A stretch of 64,000 nt of DNA from Proteromonas lacertae (Eukaryota > Sar > Bigyra > Opalinata > Proteromonadidae). Positions 44,700-55,565 of the stretch are shown here, piece by piece. The position numbers and the translations under genes are program-made. Location: contig NGBS01000011.1 in NCBI GenBank assembly GCA_002245135.1, positions 106,213-170,212 on the forward strand. The letters run 5' to 3'. Every line of letters begins with the position of its first letter. Position 1 is the stretch's first letter. Under the pieces are notes generated by a model that was given only the letters and a program-made list of their open reading frames with translations, did no database searches and was not told the origin of the DNA.

Positions 44700-47600
44700 T
44701 GGTCATTTTTTGCCAGTAACACCTTTATCCACTCTCTTTTAAAGTTCTTCTTTCTATTCCGAAATTCACTGGTAAATTACCTATGTTAGTTATTGTAAAT
44801 GTCTTCGTCTTGCAATCAATTCGAACTACATTACCAAAATCTACTACAACCTAAATGTAAATTAGATATTTTCTTATTCGCCATTTTTGTTGTTTTGCCT
44901 GTTTTATTACTGATATTTGTTAAACCAGTTTCAGGTGTTTTTGTGGTTTTATCAACTACTCCTTCACTTTTTGAACCATTTATTGATGTTCCATTTAATT
45001 CTTTCTCTTTTCGAGGTAAACATAAATTAGCAGGATTTTGATAGTTTATTTCATCTAATAATAAATCAATATAATATAATCTTAATGCTTCAGATTCTCT
45101 ATCAACTGTGATTTGTAATCCTGTTGTATTCTTTCCTGAAGGTAATTTGTTCGTATTTGTTCGTATTTATCATTCTGTTGTGAATTCTTACTTCTGACAG
45201 AAACTGATTTTTGACTATTTACTCTTGCAGTATATTGTTTCTTGTTTTCATCTTTTTCTTTTTCTTTAGATTTTTCTTCTTCTGCATTTGTATTTGCTAT
45301 TGTTGGTTCTTCACTATGTGGTGCTAATTCTCCTTCAATTTTTGGTTCTGGTGGTAATTCTTTTAACCATGTGTTGGTGAATTAACTGGAACTCCATCTA
45401 CAATTATTGGCTTTTCAGCTTCAACTGGTTTTTCTTTTTCTTCTTCTGTTGATGGTTGTTCTGGCTGTTGTTGTTGTCTTGCTTCTTCTCCTTCAGTATT
45501 TATAATAGTGTTATTATTACTTTCATCTATTGAAGATTCCACTACTTCAGGTAAAGATGGTTGTTGTTTGATTGGTGATGGTAAAGCTGGAATGATAATG
45601 GATGTTCTGTATTGGATAATTCAATCAATCTATCAGCTTCTTCCAAGTAATGTTCCCAATTATCTGGTATTACCAATTCAGCATCATTCACTTTGATATT
45701 TGCATAAATACCTGTTATATAAAGTGGAAAATCTATTGGAACATAATGAGCTATTTCTATTACTAATTTCTCTATTACTGAATCTGGAATTCCTACTCCC
45801 ATCTTAACAGAGATTCTTTGTTGATCATGAGATGGAATTAATCCATTACATGGTGAAACACCAACTAAACCAGGTCGAGATACACTATCAGTTGAGATTT
45901 TAAATGGAAAATCTACTGAACCTGTATTAAATATATGAAAATCTCTTTCTTCTACTTTCATATAAGGAATTCTACCAAAATCAATATTCTGTTTATCCAA
46001 TCTATAAGATACTACAGAACTTTCACCTTTCATTTTGATATTATAAACTGGTCCTCCATCTACATAACATTTACCCAATGCTCTTGATAATACATGTAGT
46101 ATTCCAGAATATCTCAATTCCATTTCTTCACATTCACCTATTTATAAAATACCTTGAATTGGAGTGATTTCAAATACTTCATTGATTGGAGATGTTTGAT
46201 TTTCAGTTTCATCTATTTCTAATTCCCAATGATAAGGACAAGGAATTGTTCGACGATTTTCAGTTCAAAATCAAAATCATTTTTAGATAACCATAAATTG
46301 GGAAAGGCAACATCAGCTGCACATGGAATTGAATCTTTCTGAGGATGATCTTCATATCTTATATTCAATATTCCATTTATTTTACATGAGATTTTATCAT
46401 CTTTATAATTTGGATCAAATTCCACTGTCACATTCATTGATTCATTTGGTTCTAAATGGAATTCATTCATACTCAATAATAATGGAGCTGCTATACTTAT
46501 TATCACATCTAAACTCAATGTTGATATATTCTTAAATACAACTGTCTTACTTTGAACTTCGATTTTCTCTTCAGAACATTGAATTAATGGATTCATAAAG
46601 TTCACTTTTACTTCGGTTTCTTTTGCTTCATTATTTCTTATTTCTCCATCAAATTTCCTCAAACAAGAAAACATTTTCATCACTTCACAGGGTTTTTCAC
46701 AACTTCCAGATGTTACAAAATTACAAGCAGTATTGGGTTTTAATTCGATTGCATTGGGAGTTATAGTAAATATAGCTTCATAAGGTTTGAATTCATTTCA
46801 CTTTCCATCTTTGATTTATTGGCTTTAAAAGATTTTTCTTTTTCTGCTGCAGTTTGATTTATCCAAGTTAATCTTTGACTTCTTAAACCTCGGTTTTCTA
46901 ATAAAAATACTCTTTCGATTGTTCTGTTTGTGAATTGATCACCAAAATCAATTACATCTACTGGATCTTCTCAAAATATTGTTGTTATTATACATTTAGC
47001 TGTAACTGGAAGAATTTCACTATCTCCTTCAGTTGCTGCTATGTATATTGTATCTTTATAAGCTGATACATCTTCCAACATACAACTAACTACTATCTTT
47101 TGAGATTCTTTACTTTGTAATATACCATCAACTATATCAGTATTAAAATAAAATCCTCGTTCAAAATCTAATTTATAAAAAGCTGGAATTGAAGTTGGAT
47201 TAGTTATTGTAAATTCTTTTGTATGAGTATCTAAACAAGTTATATCACCAAATTTTATATGATTTAAATTTGACTTTATCACTGGTCCAAGTCCATTTGC
47301 TTCTAATACTAATACCAATGGAGGATATTGACTGCCAATTATTTGAATATATAATGGAATTCTCAAATCACCTAATTTCTCAGGATTTAATTAAACTTGA
47401 ATCATTTGAGTTGCCATTGGTCCAATTACACCTTTAGCTGGATCAGGGAAATAACTACCAATCGATTTACTTCTTTCATCTTGTTCTGTTTTCAAATTGA
47501 GCACTTAAATTGGATTTATTCTTTAATGTTAAAGTTCGATAATAAGTATATCTTAAATAACAATCTCCATATTTCAATGATTCTTCTAATAATTCTACTT

Positions 47601-48206
47601 CAGCTACTCGACATTCAGCACTTATTGGAATTGTTAATAAAGCTTCACCTACACTTTCAATATCAATTGCTAAACAATAATCATATACTTTTATTGTTTG
47701 AGATATGAAATTGACTTTGATTTTCTCTTCTCCTTCAGGTAATATTGTTGCTACTGCTTGAATTATTTCGAATTCTTTGTTTAAGTAATTACCATCTTGA
47801 GGAACTCGTAAATTGAATATAAATGGAACAGAGGAAGTATTTCTTAATATCAAATCAGTTGAGTTTAAAAACGCATAACTTACAATACCAAAATCTAGTT
47901 TATTCTTATTAAAGAAGAATGTTGGACCAACTACATGCCCTTTTATTGTTAATACCACATTATTAGTTGCTCCTTTTAATGCAAATTCAAAATGATCACT
48001 AAATTCACCAAGAGTTGAACTTGTATAAGATACTTCGATTGTTACACTTTCTTCTATATCTAATTCACCTTGGTGGAGTAAATATTACATTTGGTTTAAT
48101 TGATCCTTCATTGGTAAGTGATACTTCATATCGATGTGTTGAATTAATAAATATATCACCAATATCTAATACATCATAAAATGTTTGAGAGGTTTGAATT
48201 GATTTT
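44700..48206 (-). pseudogene. HYDIN: HYDIN N-terminal-half fragment, frame-broken
   Basis: Read on the minus strand, successive ASH-type domains match the first third of HYDIN in order. They begin at YDVLDIGDIFINSTHRYEVS (about 48160), then IKGHVVGPTFFFNKNKLDFG, LKYGDCYLRYTYYRTLTLKN, HIKFGDITCLDTHTKEFTIT, CKINGILNIRYEDHP, VDGGPVYNIKMKGESSVVSY and IDFGRIPYMKVEERDF, ending near NVVRIDCKTKTFTITNIGNL (about 44775). Coding jumps frame several times, and no clean introns were assigned at most jumps. The upstream end is cut by a microsatellite plus MITE, the downstream end by element 1. It runs opposite to the HYDIN piece at 19273-21378. Confidence 0.75.
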
Positions 48207-48215
48207 TACTAAATT

Positions 48216-48221
48216 GACTTT

Positions 48222-48287
<66 letters not shown>
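48216..48287. repeat. (TAA)n microsatellite at MITE left flank
   Basis: About 24 TAA/AAT triplets end directly at the MITE. The same triplets resume at 49125 on its other side, so the MITE inserted within the array. Confidence 0.9.
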
Positions 48288-48288
<1 letters not shown>

Positions 48289-49123
48289 AGTGATTTTACT
48301 TTTACTTAAGATAATTTTCGAAAAACTTAAGCAAGCCTTCGAGTTATTTTCAAAATACTTAAGTGTGAAACCGACATTTTCTAAAAACTTGAGATTTATT
48401 GCGAAATACTTGAGCTTTTTTCAAGCTCTCTTTTAAAGTGAGATATTTCATTTTAAGTATAATAAACCTATAACAGTTTATATTTTATTTATGATATTGT
48501 AGATATTATAACTGAGAATTGTAGAGGTTATAGTAACTAATAGTAGTAAATTAGGTTGAAATACCGATCTTCTTGGTATAATACTTTCAAATCCTATTCT
48601 GCTGAAGATTATATTTAATTATATGATATTATTGTAGTTATAAATCTGTCATTTACATTTATACTGTTTTTTGTGGAATTATTACTCAGATTATCATAAG
48701 AATGTGTTTACTATCTTTTTTTAATAATAATATGTGGAAATGAAAGCATATATAGTAATTATAGAAGTATTGATATAATGTGTAATTTATATGTGTTGTA
48801 GTTGTTATTAATATCAGAATTAAGTAGTGTTAATTGCATGTGTATAACAAGCGTTTTAATTGTATGTATAGTCATATCAGCAGTAATTATACATTATATA
48901 TTGTTAAAAGATGAATTGGTTATTGTTTGTATTATGTATTGTGTTTTTATTATACTTAAAATGAAATATCTCACTTTAAAAGAGAGCTTGAAAAAAGCTC
49001 AAGTATTTCGCAATAAATCTCAAGTTTTTAGAAAATGTCGGTTTCACACTTAAGTATTTTGAAAATAACTCGAAGGCTTGCTTAAGTTTTTCGAAAATTA
49101 TCTTAAGTAAAAGTAAAATCACT

Positions 49124-49124
<1 letters not shown>
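48288..49124. mobile_element. MITE of Tc1/mariner type, 837 bp
   Basis: The ends CAGTGATTTTAC...GTAAAATCACTG are flanked by TA on both sides, as for Tc1/mariner. Inverted repeats of about 179 bp (48288-48466 and 48946-49124) appear identical by eye. Inside each arm ACTTRAG recurs about five times at 21-30-bp spacing, which may be transposase-binding sites. No transposase gene is inside, so it is non-autonomous. Arm identity suggests recent movement. Confidence 0.85.
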
Positions 49125-49159
<35 letters not shown>

Positions 49160-49386
49160 TATATATATATAAATATATAGTACTTACATTTTGATTTTCT
49201 GAAATTAAAAAAAACTGTCAAGTTTGACAAGCTTGATTTTTCTTTTTTGAAATATCTTCTTATCTTGATAGAATTTTATAACATTCTTCAAAGTGTCTGC
49301 TGAAATTCATTTTTTCTCTTTGACTGAATCAAAAAAACATACAAACAAAAAAGTTGAAGAAAATGAAATTTTAAATTAAAAATGAC

Positions 49387-49423
49387 GTCAGAAGGGGTAT
49401 AATTCTTAATTCCTGTGTAACTG
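49387..49423 (-). repeat. 37-bp dispersed repeat end, copy B
   Basis: Reverse complement of 4688-4724 with one mismatch. Its CAGTTACACAGG end faces right. Confidence 0.6.
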
Positions 49424-49544
49424 ACACTTCTCATTTAGACATTATATGTCAATAAAAACATAAAATTTGGAATATACATAATTTCTAGAATATATTTTGA
49501 TAGTTTTTATTCAATATTATGACAATTAATAGTTACTCATAGAT

Positions 49545-49675
49545 GTAGGTTATATGACAAAGTAAGTATAAAAGTAACAATTTTTCATTAAAAGAAGTGT
49601 AATTGTGTATTTAGTTTGTTTTGAAAGTGTCTGGTAGACAAACGGCCAACTATGACAAACGGCGCACAACATATG
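49545..49675 (+). repeat. GACAAACGGC repeat family, copy near 49.6 kb
   Basis: Runs from about TATATGACAAAGTAAGTATA to GACAAACGGCGCACAAC. It is the best match to the inverted copy at 33528-33650 and is similar to 26110-26245. Confidence 0.65.
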
Positions 49676-49832
49676 GGTTTATACTTTAGCAAGTTGAAGT
49701 GGTTTAGCTTTTGCAGACATATACAAAGTTTGTATTTCAGAATAAAGTAAAAAGAATTTTAGAAGATCAAATAATAATGAGGCATTTCTACTCAAAAGGA
49801 TAACAAGATAATCTCGACTATATTAATTTTGG

Positions 49833-50690
49833 GTGGAAGAAATTTATGAGGATTATAAGTTATGTGTAGAGGAATATAAGGATTATTTAAAATATGTTAA
49901 AAAGAAGAAAAACAAGAAGAAGGAAGAAAATATACTTCAATCATTAGAGAGACTTCAAATGAGCATTGAGGATAGTCGATCCTCCTATCAAAGTAAACAT
50001 GCGGAAATAGCGGAAAGGATTTGGAAGATAAGGAACATATCGATTATCTGCTTGATTTTAGATTACGACAAAGAAAAGGAAGAAGAAAGGAAAAATGTAA
50101 AGAAAAGGAAAACAATTTGATTGGTTAATTAGAATATTACTATTTTCTAGTTCATTATTCCTCAATTAGATGAATCTAAGGTACTTACAAAGGAGAATTT
50201 TAATGACTTTATTTTTAACAACACTCATTTTTGGGATATTATGGTGAGTAATACAAGAAGTATGACTGAGATTCTTTTAAGAAATCTTATCGATAGATTA
50301 AGCTTATACAAGATAGCAAATGCAAGACAAGAGGATTTTATTGATTTCCTTACTGATTGAAAATCAAATATACCATTATTAGATTTTAAAATAGGTATTA
50401 ATCCTAGCGAACCATTTGCAGAGGATGATGAAGAGGAAGAAGAAGATGATAATGTCATTCCTATTACTAAAAAGAAGAAGGAATCAGCTCCAGTACGAGA
50501 AGGATCACAAAAGTGTTTTACATGCAATAGAATCCTTCCTTTGGAAAACTTTGCATCAAAGCCAAATGGTGATACTTCTAGAATTCCTTACATAGCAGCC
50601 TATGGTTTTGAAAGAATTTATGGCGTAAGAAGATATGTCATATATGTTCTAATGCATAATCGTAGTGTTTATAATTGAAAGTGTCTATGA
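49833..50690 (+). pseudogene. Broken zinc-finger gene of Maverick type
   Basis: A helical charged segment (YLKYVKKKKNKKKEENILQS) continues after a frame change into FNDFIFNNTHFWDIM and, past TGA at 50358-50360, an acidic run. It ends in KCFTCNRILPLENFASKPNG, whose second CxxC half has decayed. The cysteine unit resembles those in the element 1 zinc-ribbon protein and in the 7265-8245 protein. It is a dead copy; the intact gene probably encoded a zinc-binding accessory protein. Confidence 0.5.
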
Positions 50691-51944
50691 ACCTACACCC
50701 TTTCTATTGAAATATAATTTAAAAATGAGGGAATTAATAGACTCATGGGATGTAACAGCTGAAGGACATCCTCACAGCACAGTTTTCTTTTATATCTACT
50801 ATTAACCAGTATTAATGTGTATGCACTATTTCAAAATTGTATATTATGCATATAAAGCATATTGTCCTCCTAAAGAAATTGATGTAATTGAGGAATTCAG
50901 CATAATTAGGGAAGTACAAATATAAAAGAGGATGATGAAGAGTATATTATTGAAGAAAATGAGGAATTATCCTCAATAAGCAGAACATATAAAACAAGCA
51001 GCGGAAGATTACACTGTCCTCCTTCCAAGTATTTAGACTCAATATAGATATCATTATCGGTATTTTTAAAATCTAAATTAATGATTTCTTTCTAAGTTCC
51101 TTTTATGGGTTTCTAAAATCATCTTTTTTCATAAAAAAGTAACGGTTTTTGTAACGAAGGAAAATCATCCAATTATATGTAAGAAAGGAAGGATCTTCAT
51201 TCAGAACATTTTTTAAAGAAGGATGATTCATTGAATCATCTAAAAGTAAATCTATCATTAACAAATTTAATGTTAAGAAGATTATTGAATGTTGGAAGAG
51301 AAGTATCCAAGGAAATCAATGGAAAAAAGATGGTATTTAAAGAAAGTTCAGATGATGATAAAAAGGTGATGAAGGTGTGCAAGAAGATTGAATATGTACA
51401 TCCAACAAAGGATTAAGGTGAAATAGATATGATAGGAATACTTAACAGCAGAAGTTGCAAATACCAGTGGTGGTTTGGATGCTGAAAAGATTAAGTCAAT
51501 GGATTATCATTATGTCTTTGCAACTTATTAAGATTATTCATAATCCATCATAAAAAATAAGTCCGGAACAAGATTTCCTCAAGGAATCGTATCATTAAAG
51601 ACTTAAAGAAGAATATTGAGGTGAGAAGCGATGTTAGCAAAAATATGTAAAGAGAGAATAAGGAAAAGATTCAGTTAAGAAAATGGACGAACAAAGTAAT
51701 TATTAATTAGATGATAATGATAATTCCTCATTGATATGAAAGGATTAAGAAAATACATAATCATATTGTTCTAGACACTTCATATATCATCAAGGATTAA
51801 GGAAATTATCATCATTACTTCTTTCATCATCAAGGATTTGTCTTCAACTCATAATCAAGGAAATATATTAATGGTAAATTACAATACTAATTTTATCCCT
51901 TTACTAATATATTTTTTAATTTATCATTTAGATTAGTTTTTATA
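50691..51944. other. Decayed interval with one small frame
   Basis: A 61-codon plus frame at 51231-51416 (NLMLRRLLNVGREVSKEING) could be a remnant of the same Maverick debris. The rest has many stops and ATCAAGGA-type short repeats around 51740-51870. No supported gene. Confidence 0.4.
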
Positions 51945-52884
51945 GTGATTATTTTTTACTTTGTAGTTGTTGTTATATTATACTATAAAATATATCTAAA
52001 AACATATGATTACATCTTCATAACTACACTACCACCTTTGTATTCATATAACAAATATATAGTCAATAAATCATTAACTAGGTTGTTAGAAATAATAAAA
52101 GAAAATGGACTAATAATACTATATTATCAAAGTGATTTAAAATTATATTACGTTTATTGTTTAAATAAATGTCTATTCATCAGAATATCCTTGTATAATA
52201 TTTCAATATTATGTTTAGGAATAATAGTTATGGATCGCCATTCTTTTATCCAATGATAAGAGAATCTATAACAATAACAAAGTGTAAGCTAATTATTTAT
52301 TTCAATTCAGATATTGTATTTCATAAAAATATTAAGAAATTAATAAAACAATTAGTAGATGATTATAAACTATTACATAGAGAAATATTAATTGTAGGAA
52401 AAAGAGGAGATATATTTTGGAGAAATTATTCAACATATTCAAACCATGATTGTATTTGGGAAAATAGCAAAATTCATTCAGGAAAAGGAATAGATTATTT
52501 CATATTTTCAAGATTTTCTTTTACATATAATAAAATCATCATACTTAACGAAATAATTGTAGGAAGGGTTAGATATGATAATATTATTTTGGCTTTAATG
52601 TTAAATGATAATAACACCATTGTTATTGATAGTACATATTTTATAAAAGCTCTACATTTAAGTGTATCAAAAGAAGAAAAGAATGAGTTGATTAAAGTAT
52701 TGTTATATTTAATATATTACTAGCATCAAAAGCATACAGATTATTTCTATAACTATAATGTAACAAAGAAATACAAAATAGATTATTGCACTGTATTAGG
52801 ATCAGTAGATAATATTAAAATCCATATTGATGAAAAGAATTATATATCTACATTTATAAACATTTCTAAATGTAGTAATACTTA
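51945..52884 (+). pseudogene. Glycosyltransferase-like type II membrane protein, frame-broken
   Basis: A hydrophobic start (IIFYFVVVVILYYKIYL) acts as anchor. The lumenal part changes frame at about 52220 and contains IIYFNSDIVFHKNI, a DxD-like nucleotide-sugar site of GT-A enzymes, followed by ILIVGKRGDIFW, DYFIFSRFSF and GRVRYDNIILALML. A TAG at about 52721 separates a further 50 codons (KKYKIDYCTVLGSVDNIK). The family is recognisable only as GT-A type. It is one of five such genes here and probably inactive. Confidence 0.5.
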
Positions 52885-53086
52885 ACCCATATTATGAAGA
52901 CAAAAAAAATACCATTATTATAACATTTTGTTGTATTATAAAATACTTTAACTGTTTGTATTTTAGTGAATGAAACATTTAAATAAAATAGTTTATGTGA
53001 TAAGACAATAACAAGATTAAAGTTTTAAAGTAGAAACAGCTCATGATAAATGAAGGTGCTGAATGAGAGGAAGAAGATAATGAAGG

Positions 53087-53092
53087 TAAATC
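53087..53092 (+). repeat. Target-site duplication of element 2, left (TAAATC)
   Basis: TAAATC directly precedes the left terminus and follows the right terminus (60271-60276). Confidence 0.85.
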
Positions 53093-53153
53093 TATATAGT
53101 ATATAAATGGGACTCTGGGACATTGTCACAGAGTCCTAACGAGTTTTCTAGGG
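53093..53153 (+). repeat. Element 2 left terminal inverted repeat
   Basis: Sixty-one bases match element 1's left end almost exactly, to TTTTCTAGGG, then diverge. They lack the second half of the palindrome. Confidence 0.8.
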
Positions 53154-53165
53154 TACCTTTATTAT

Positions 53166-53250
53166 CTTTTATTTCCTTTTGCAAGATTTGAACCCGGTTG
53201 GGCTAGTACTTCCTACGGCATTCCTCTGACCATTCGGGCTACGCCCCCAA
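53166..53250 (-). other. tRNA-like sequence near element 2 left end
   Basis: On the minus strand, GTAGCCCGAATGGTCAGAGG (A-box and D-arm-like) is followed at tRNA spacing by CCGGGTTCAAATC (B-box and T-loop-like). Stem pairing is imperfect, so it is a tRNA relic or Pol III promoter, not a confident tRNA. Confidence 0.4.
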
Positions 53251-53481
53251 GGAAATGAACCTTCAATCATGTATATATACCTTCATATATTGAAACCACT
53301 AATTTGCAATTCTATTATGACTATCTTGTAACGACTAAATTCAATTCTATTTTGACTAATACCCAATACACTGGTACTATGTATTGCATTTGGCATTTTA
53401 CAATTAATGGTTATGAATCGACACTTCTCATAGTTTCAAATTTCCTGCACTTTTTAAACTTTGTCAATTACGTAATTTACC

Positions 53482-54564
53482 ATGTCAAAAAGATCTCGTA
53501 CCTGTGAGTTTTGTAATTATTGTGGTCAAGGAGCTGTTGATAAGATCACCATGCGTATGGAAGCTTCCTTGAAGACTGATGACTGTCAGCCTGATAAGAA
53601 GAAGGTACTTGCTTCATTGCTTTATTGTTTATAGGTAAAGACCGAGGCTATCTGTAATGACAGTGATAGTGACAGTACAGAACCATGCTGTGATACTCCA
53701 AGGGATCTGTCCGATGTAGAGACCGAGATTGATGATGATGATATTGAGTTTCAAAAGGAGCTTCTGAATCAGAGAGATCCTGTCACTGAACCGGTTGAAG
53801 AACCTTTAAAGGAACCTTCAAAGGAACCTTCTGAAGAGCTATACTCCTCTTCCGAAGAGACCTCCGAGGAGGGATCTGTGGAGATACCCAAGTACTGGTC
53901 TCCGATGAACTACTGTCAGGAAGTCAAGAGACTTTACCAGATCATCCACGATTGCTTAACCAAGTCCATGCTTCACTACCAAGAGATCTGTGATACTCCA
54001 TCTCATGAAACGGATACTTTTATAATCTTACTTGGACAGGTCAATGATAGTAAATTACTTTCCCTGATCAATAGTGAATGGAAGATGTCCTCCAAGGATC
54101 CAAGATACTTTACTGAGTGGTGCTGTAGACAAAGTCGTATCTATCAACATGCTGTGGATCTGCTAGACTATGTTCTCTTTATGAAGCATAACGCCAACAA
54201 TGATTCTCTCTATGAATTGACTGCCTACAAGAACATCGTCCGTAAGCTCCAGAGTAAAGTTAATGCCTTGATTGAATTCCTTCAGTCCACAAAGACCACA
54301 TCCGATACTCCTGAGCAGTTCACGGTCTTTATGAGTTATCTCCGAGACTTCCAACAGTATAGCCTTGATCTACGATGCAATGCTACTTCCTTACTCAGCT
54401 ACTACCATCAGTTCCGAGAGAGCTTACTTCAAGAGCATCCACACTTCGACTATTACAAGGATAAGGTAATCACTCAGCTATGGAAACTCAACGATCTTGA
54501 TAAGGAGGTGGAAGCCCTTACTGACTTTATATCCAGCACGTCACCGACTTTGAGAACGTCGTAA
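53482..54564 (+). CDS. Helical protein with Cys-rich start, element 2; one 30-nt intron
   Basis: ATG 53482 opens MSKRSRTCEFCNYCGQGAVD, with CxxCxxC. The intron is 53605-53634; it contains a stop and its removal keeps the frame. Next comes an acidic Ser/Glu/Pro region with PLKEPSKEPSEE repeats, then about 220 residues of helical protein with conserved-looking Trp, Cys and Tyr (WSPMNYCQEVKRLYQI, EWCCRQSRIYQHAVDLLDY). A slip of one base near 54530 would join it to the small frame at 54579-54809. No family recognised. The N-terminal Cys cluster could bind zinc. Confidence 0.55.
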
Positions 54565-54578
54565 ACAATCGCATAGGT

Positions 54579-54809
54579 ATGATGACTAGAGCTAACTTTA
54601 GAACCCTTTGCCGTAACTACTCCAAGATGTATGATGAGCTGATATCCATTCTCAAGTACCCAGTCTTACAACTCCAGGACAATCTCTACGTACCATTAGA
54701 CTGTGACTCTTTCAAGAGCCTTAAGAAGTTCCACGATCTAGTTGATGATCTCAAGCAGTCCATTGCTAAGATTCAAACGATTGCTAACTCCTTCTTAAGC
54801 TTATTCTAA
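54579..54809 (+). CDS. Small helical frame, probable continuation of preceding gene
   Basis: Seventy-six codons (MMTRANFRTLCRNYSKMYDE) of the same helical, Leu/Lys-rich type. In this frame the sequence is open upstream to about 54540 (HVTDFENVVNNRIG), overlapping the end of the 53482 gene, so one frameshift or alternative splice would make a single protein of about 440 residues. Confidence 0.45.
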   Translation: MMTRANFRTLCRNYSKMYDELISILKYPVLQLQDNLYVPLDCDSFKSLKKFHDLVDDLKQSIAKIQTIANSFLSLF

Positions 54810-54896
54810 TTCCCTTTACTTTGCTTACTCTCGTTATTGTTTCTGGGAATCCCTAAGCACTAGTTTCATAATAAAAAATACTGTTTAAGTAAAGCT

Positions 54897-55562
54897 TCAA
54901 TGATCTTGCTCCCACCAGTTGAGAAGGTGCTCCTCGGAGTCGATGATCAGCTTAGAGACGTACTTCCTAGTCTCAATAAGAGCTCCTTGAAGGTGTAAGA
55001 TGTAATCGATCCTTGACTCTTGATAGTACCATCTCTTCTTTGAGGATACTACTGTTGCCTCGGAGGTAACAGTAGTATCTCGTTTCTTTGCTTTACGACG
55101 ACTCTTACTATTACTCAAGACACTTGCGTAAGTGATTGCTTTAGTAACTTTTTCCTGGTCCTTGTCCTTCACTTGAGGAGTTTCTTGTGATGTCTCCTTC
55201 TTGAACATCATCAACCAGCAGTAAGTATGGAGTAGACACTCCTCCATTATCTGGACGATCTCCTTGAACTTCTCTTGAAGCTTAACGATATCATCCTCAT
55301 AGTAGTACAGTTCAGTAATGACTTTGCTATCTAGTCTATCGCACTTCTCCTTCATAGTATAGAACTGCTCTAGCAAGTGATCGACCTCATTGTCGGAGAT
55401 GTTAACATCTCTCAAGAGGCTTCTTGTTAACTCTCGATCAGCAAAGTAGTTCTCCTCCACAGCATTAAAGTAAGTGTTGATCTGGCAGGCTCCGTTCTTG
55501 ATAGTGCTGATGTACTCACAGTGCTTACCAAAGAGATTGTAAGGGTCCAGGCAGGTTGTCAT
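54897..55562 (-). CDS. Helical protein, element 2, 221 aa
   Basis: Starts at ATG 55562 (MTTCLDPYNLFGKHCEYIST) and ends NWWEQDH. It is mostly helical, with LLEQFYTMKEKCDRL and EECLLHTYCWLMMFKKE, and a Lys/Arg patch (SKSRRKAKKRD). It is in the same frame as the gene before it (55566-56075), separated only by TAG TGA; its ATG follows at once. It may be translated by restart or readthrough, or the two were once one gene. No family recognised. Confidence 0.55.
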   Translation of the reverse strand: MTTCLDPYNLFGKHCEYISTIKNGACQINTYFNAVEENYFADRELTRSLLRDVNISDNEVDHLLEQFYTMKEKCDRLDSKVITELYYYEDDIVKLQEKFKEIVQIMEECLLHTYCWLMMFKKETSQETPQVKDKDQEKVTKAITYASVLSNSKSRRKAKKRDTTVTSEATVVSSKKRWYYQESRIDYILHLQGALIETRKYVSKLIIDSEEHLLNWWEQDH

Positions 55563-55565
55563 TCA

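Larger units (their letters stand above)
49125..49832. other. Repeat-rich interval, no gene
   Basis: It holds the continued TAA microsatellite (49125-49158), a TA run, the 37-bp repeat end at 49387-49423 and the GACAAACGGC repeat at 49545-49675. A possible HYDIN-like exon piece near 49190-49240 is too short to support. Confidence 0.5.

Noticed and set aside
44799-45041. Plus-strand frame with a hydrophobic helix
   Set aside because: Antisense of a clear HYDIN exon on the minus strand.
48802-49053. Plus-strand frame inside the MITE
   Set aside because: It runs through the terminal repeat and shows no transposase features.
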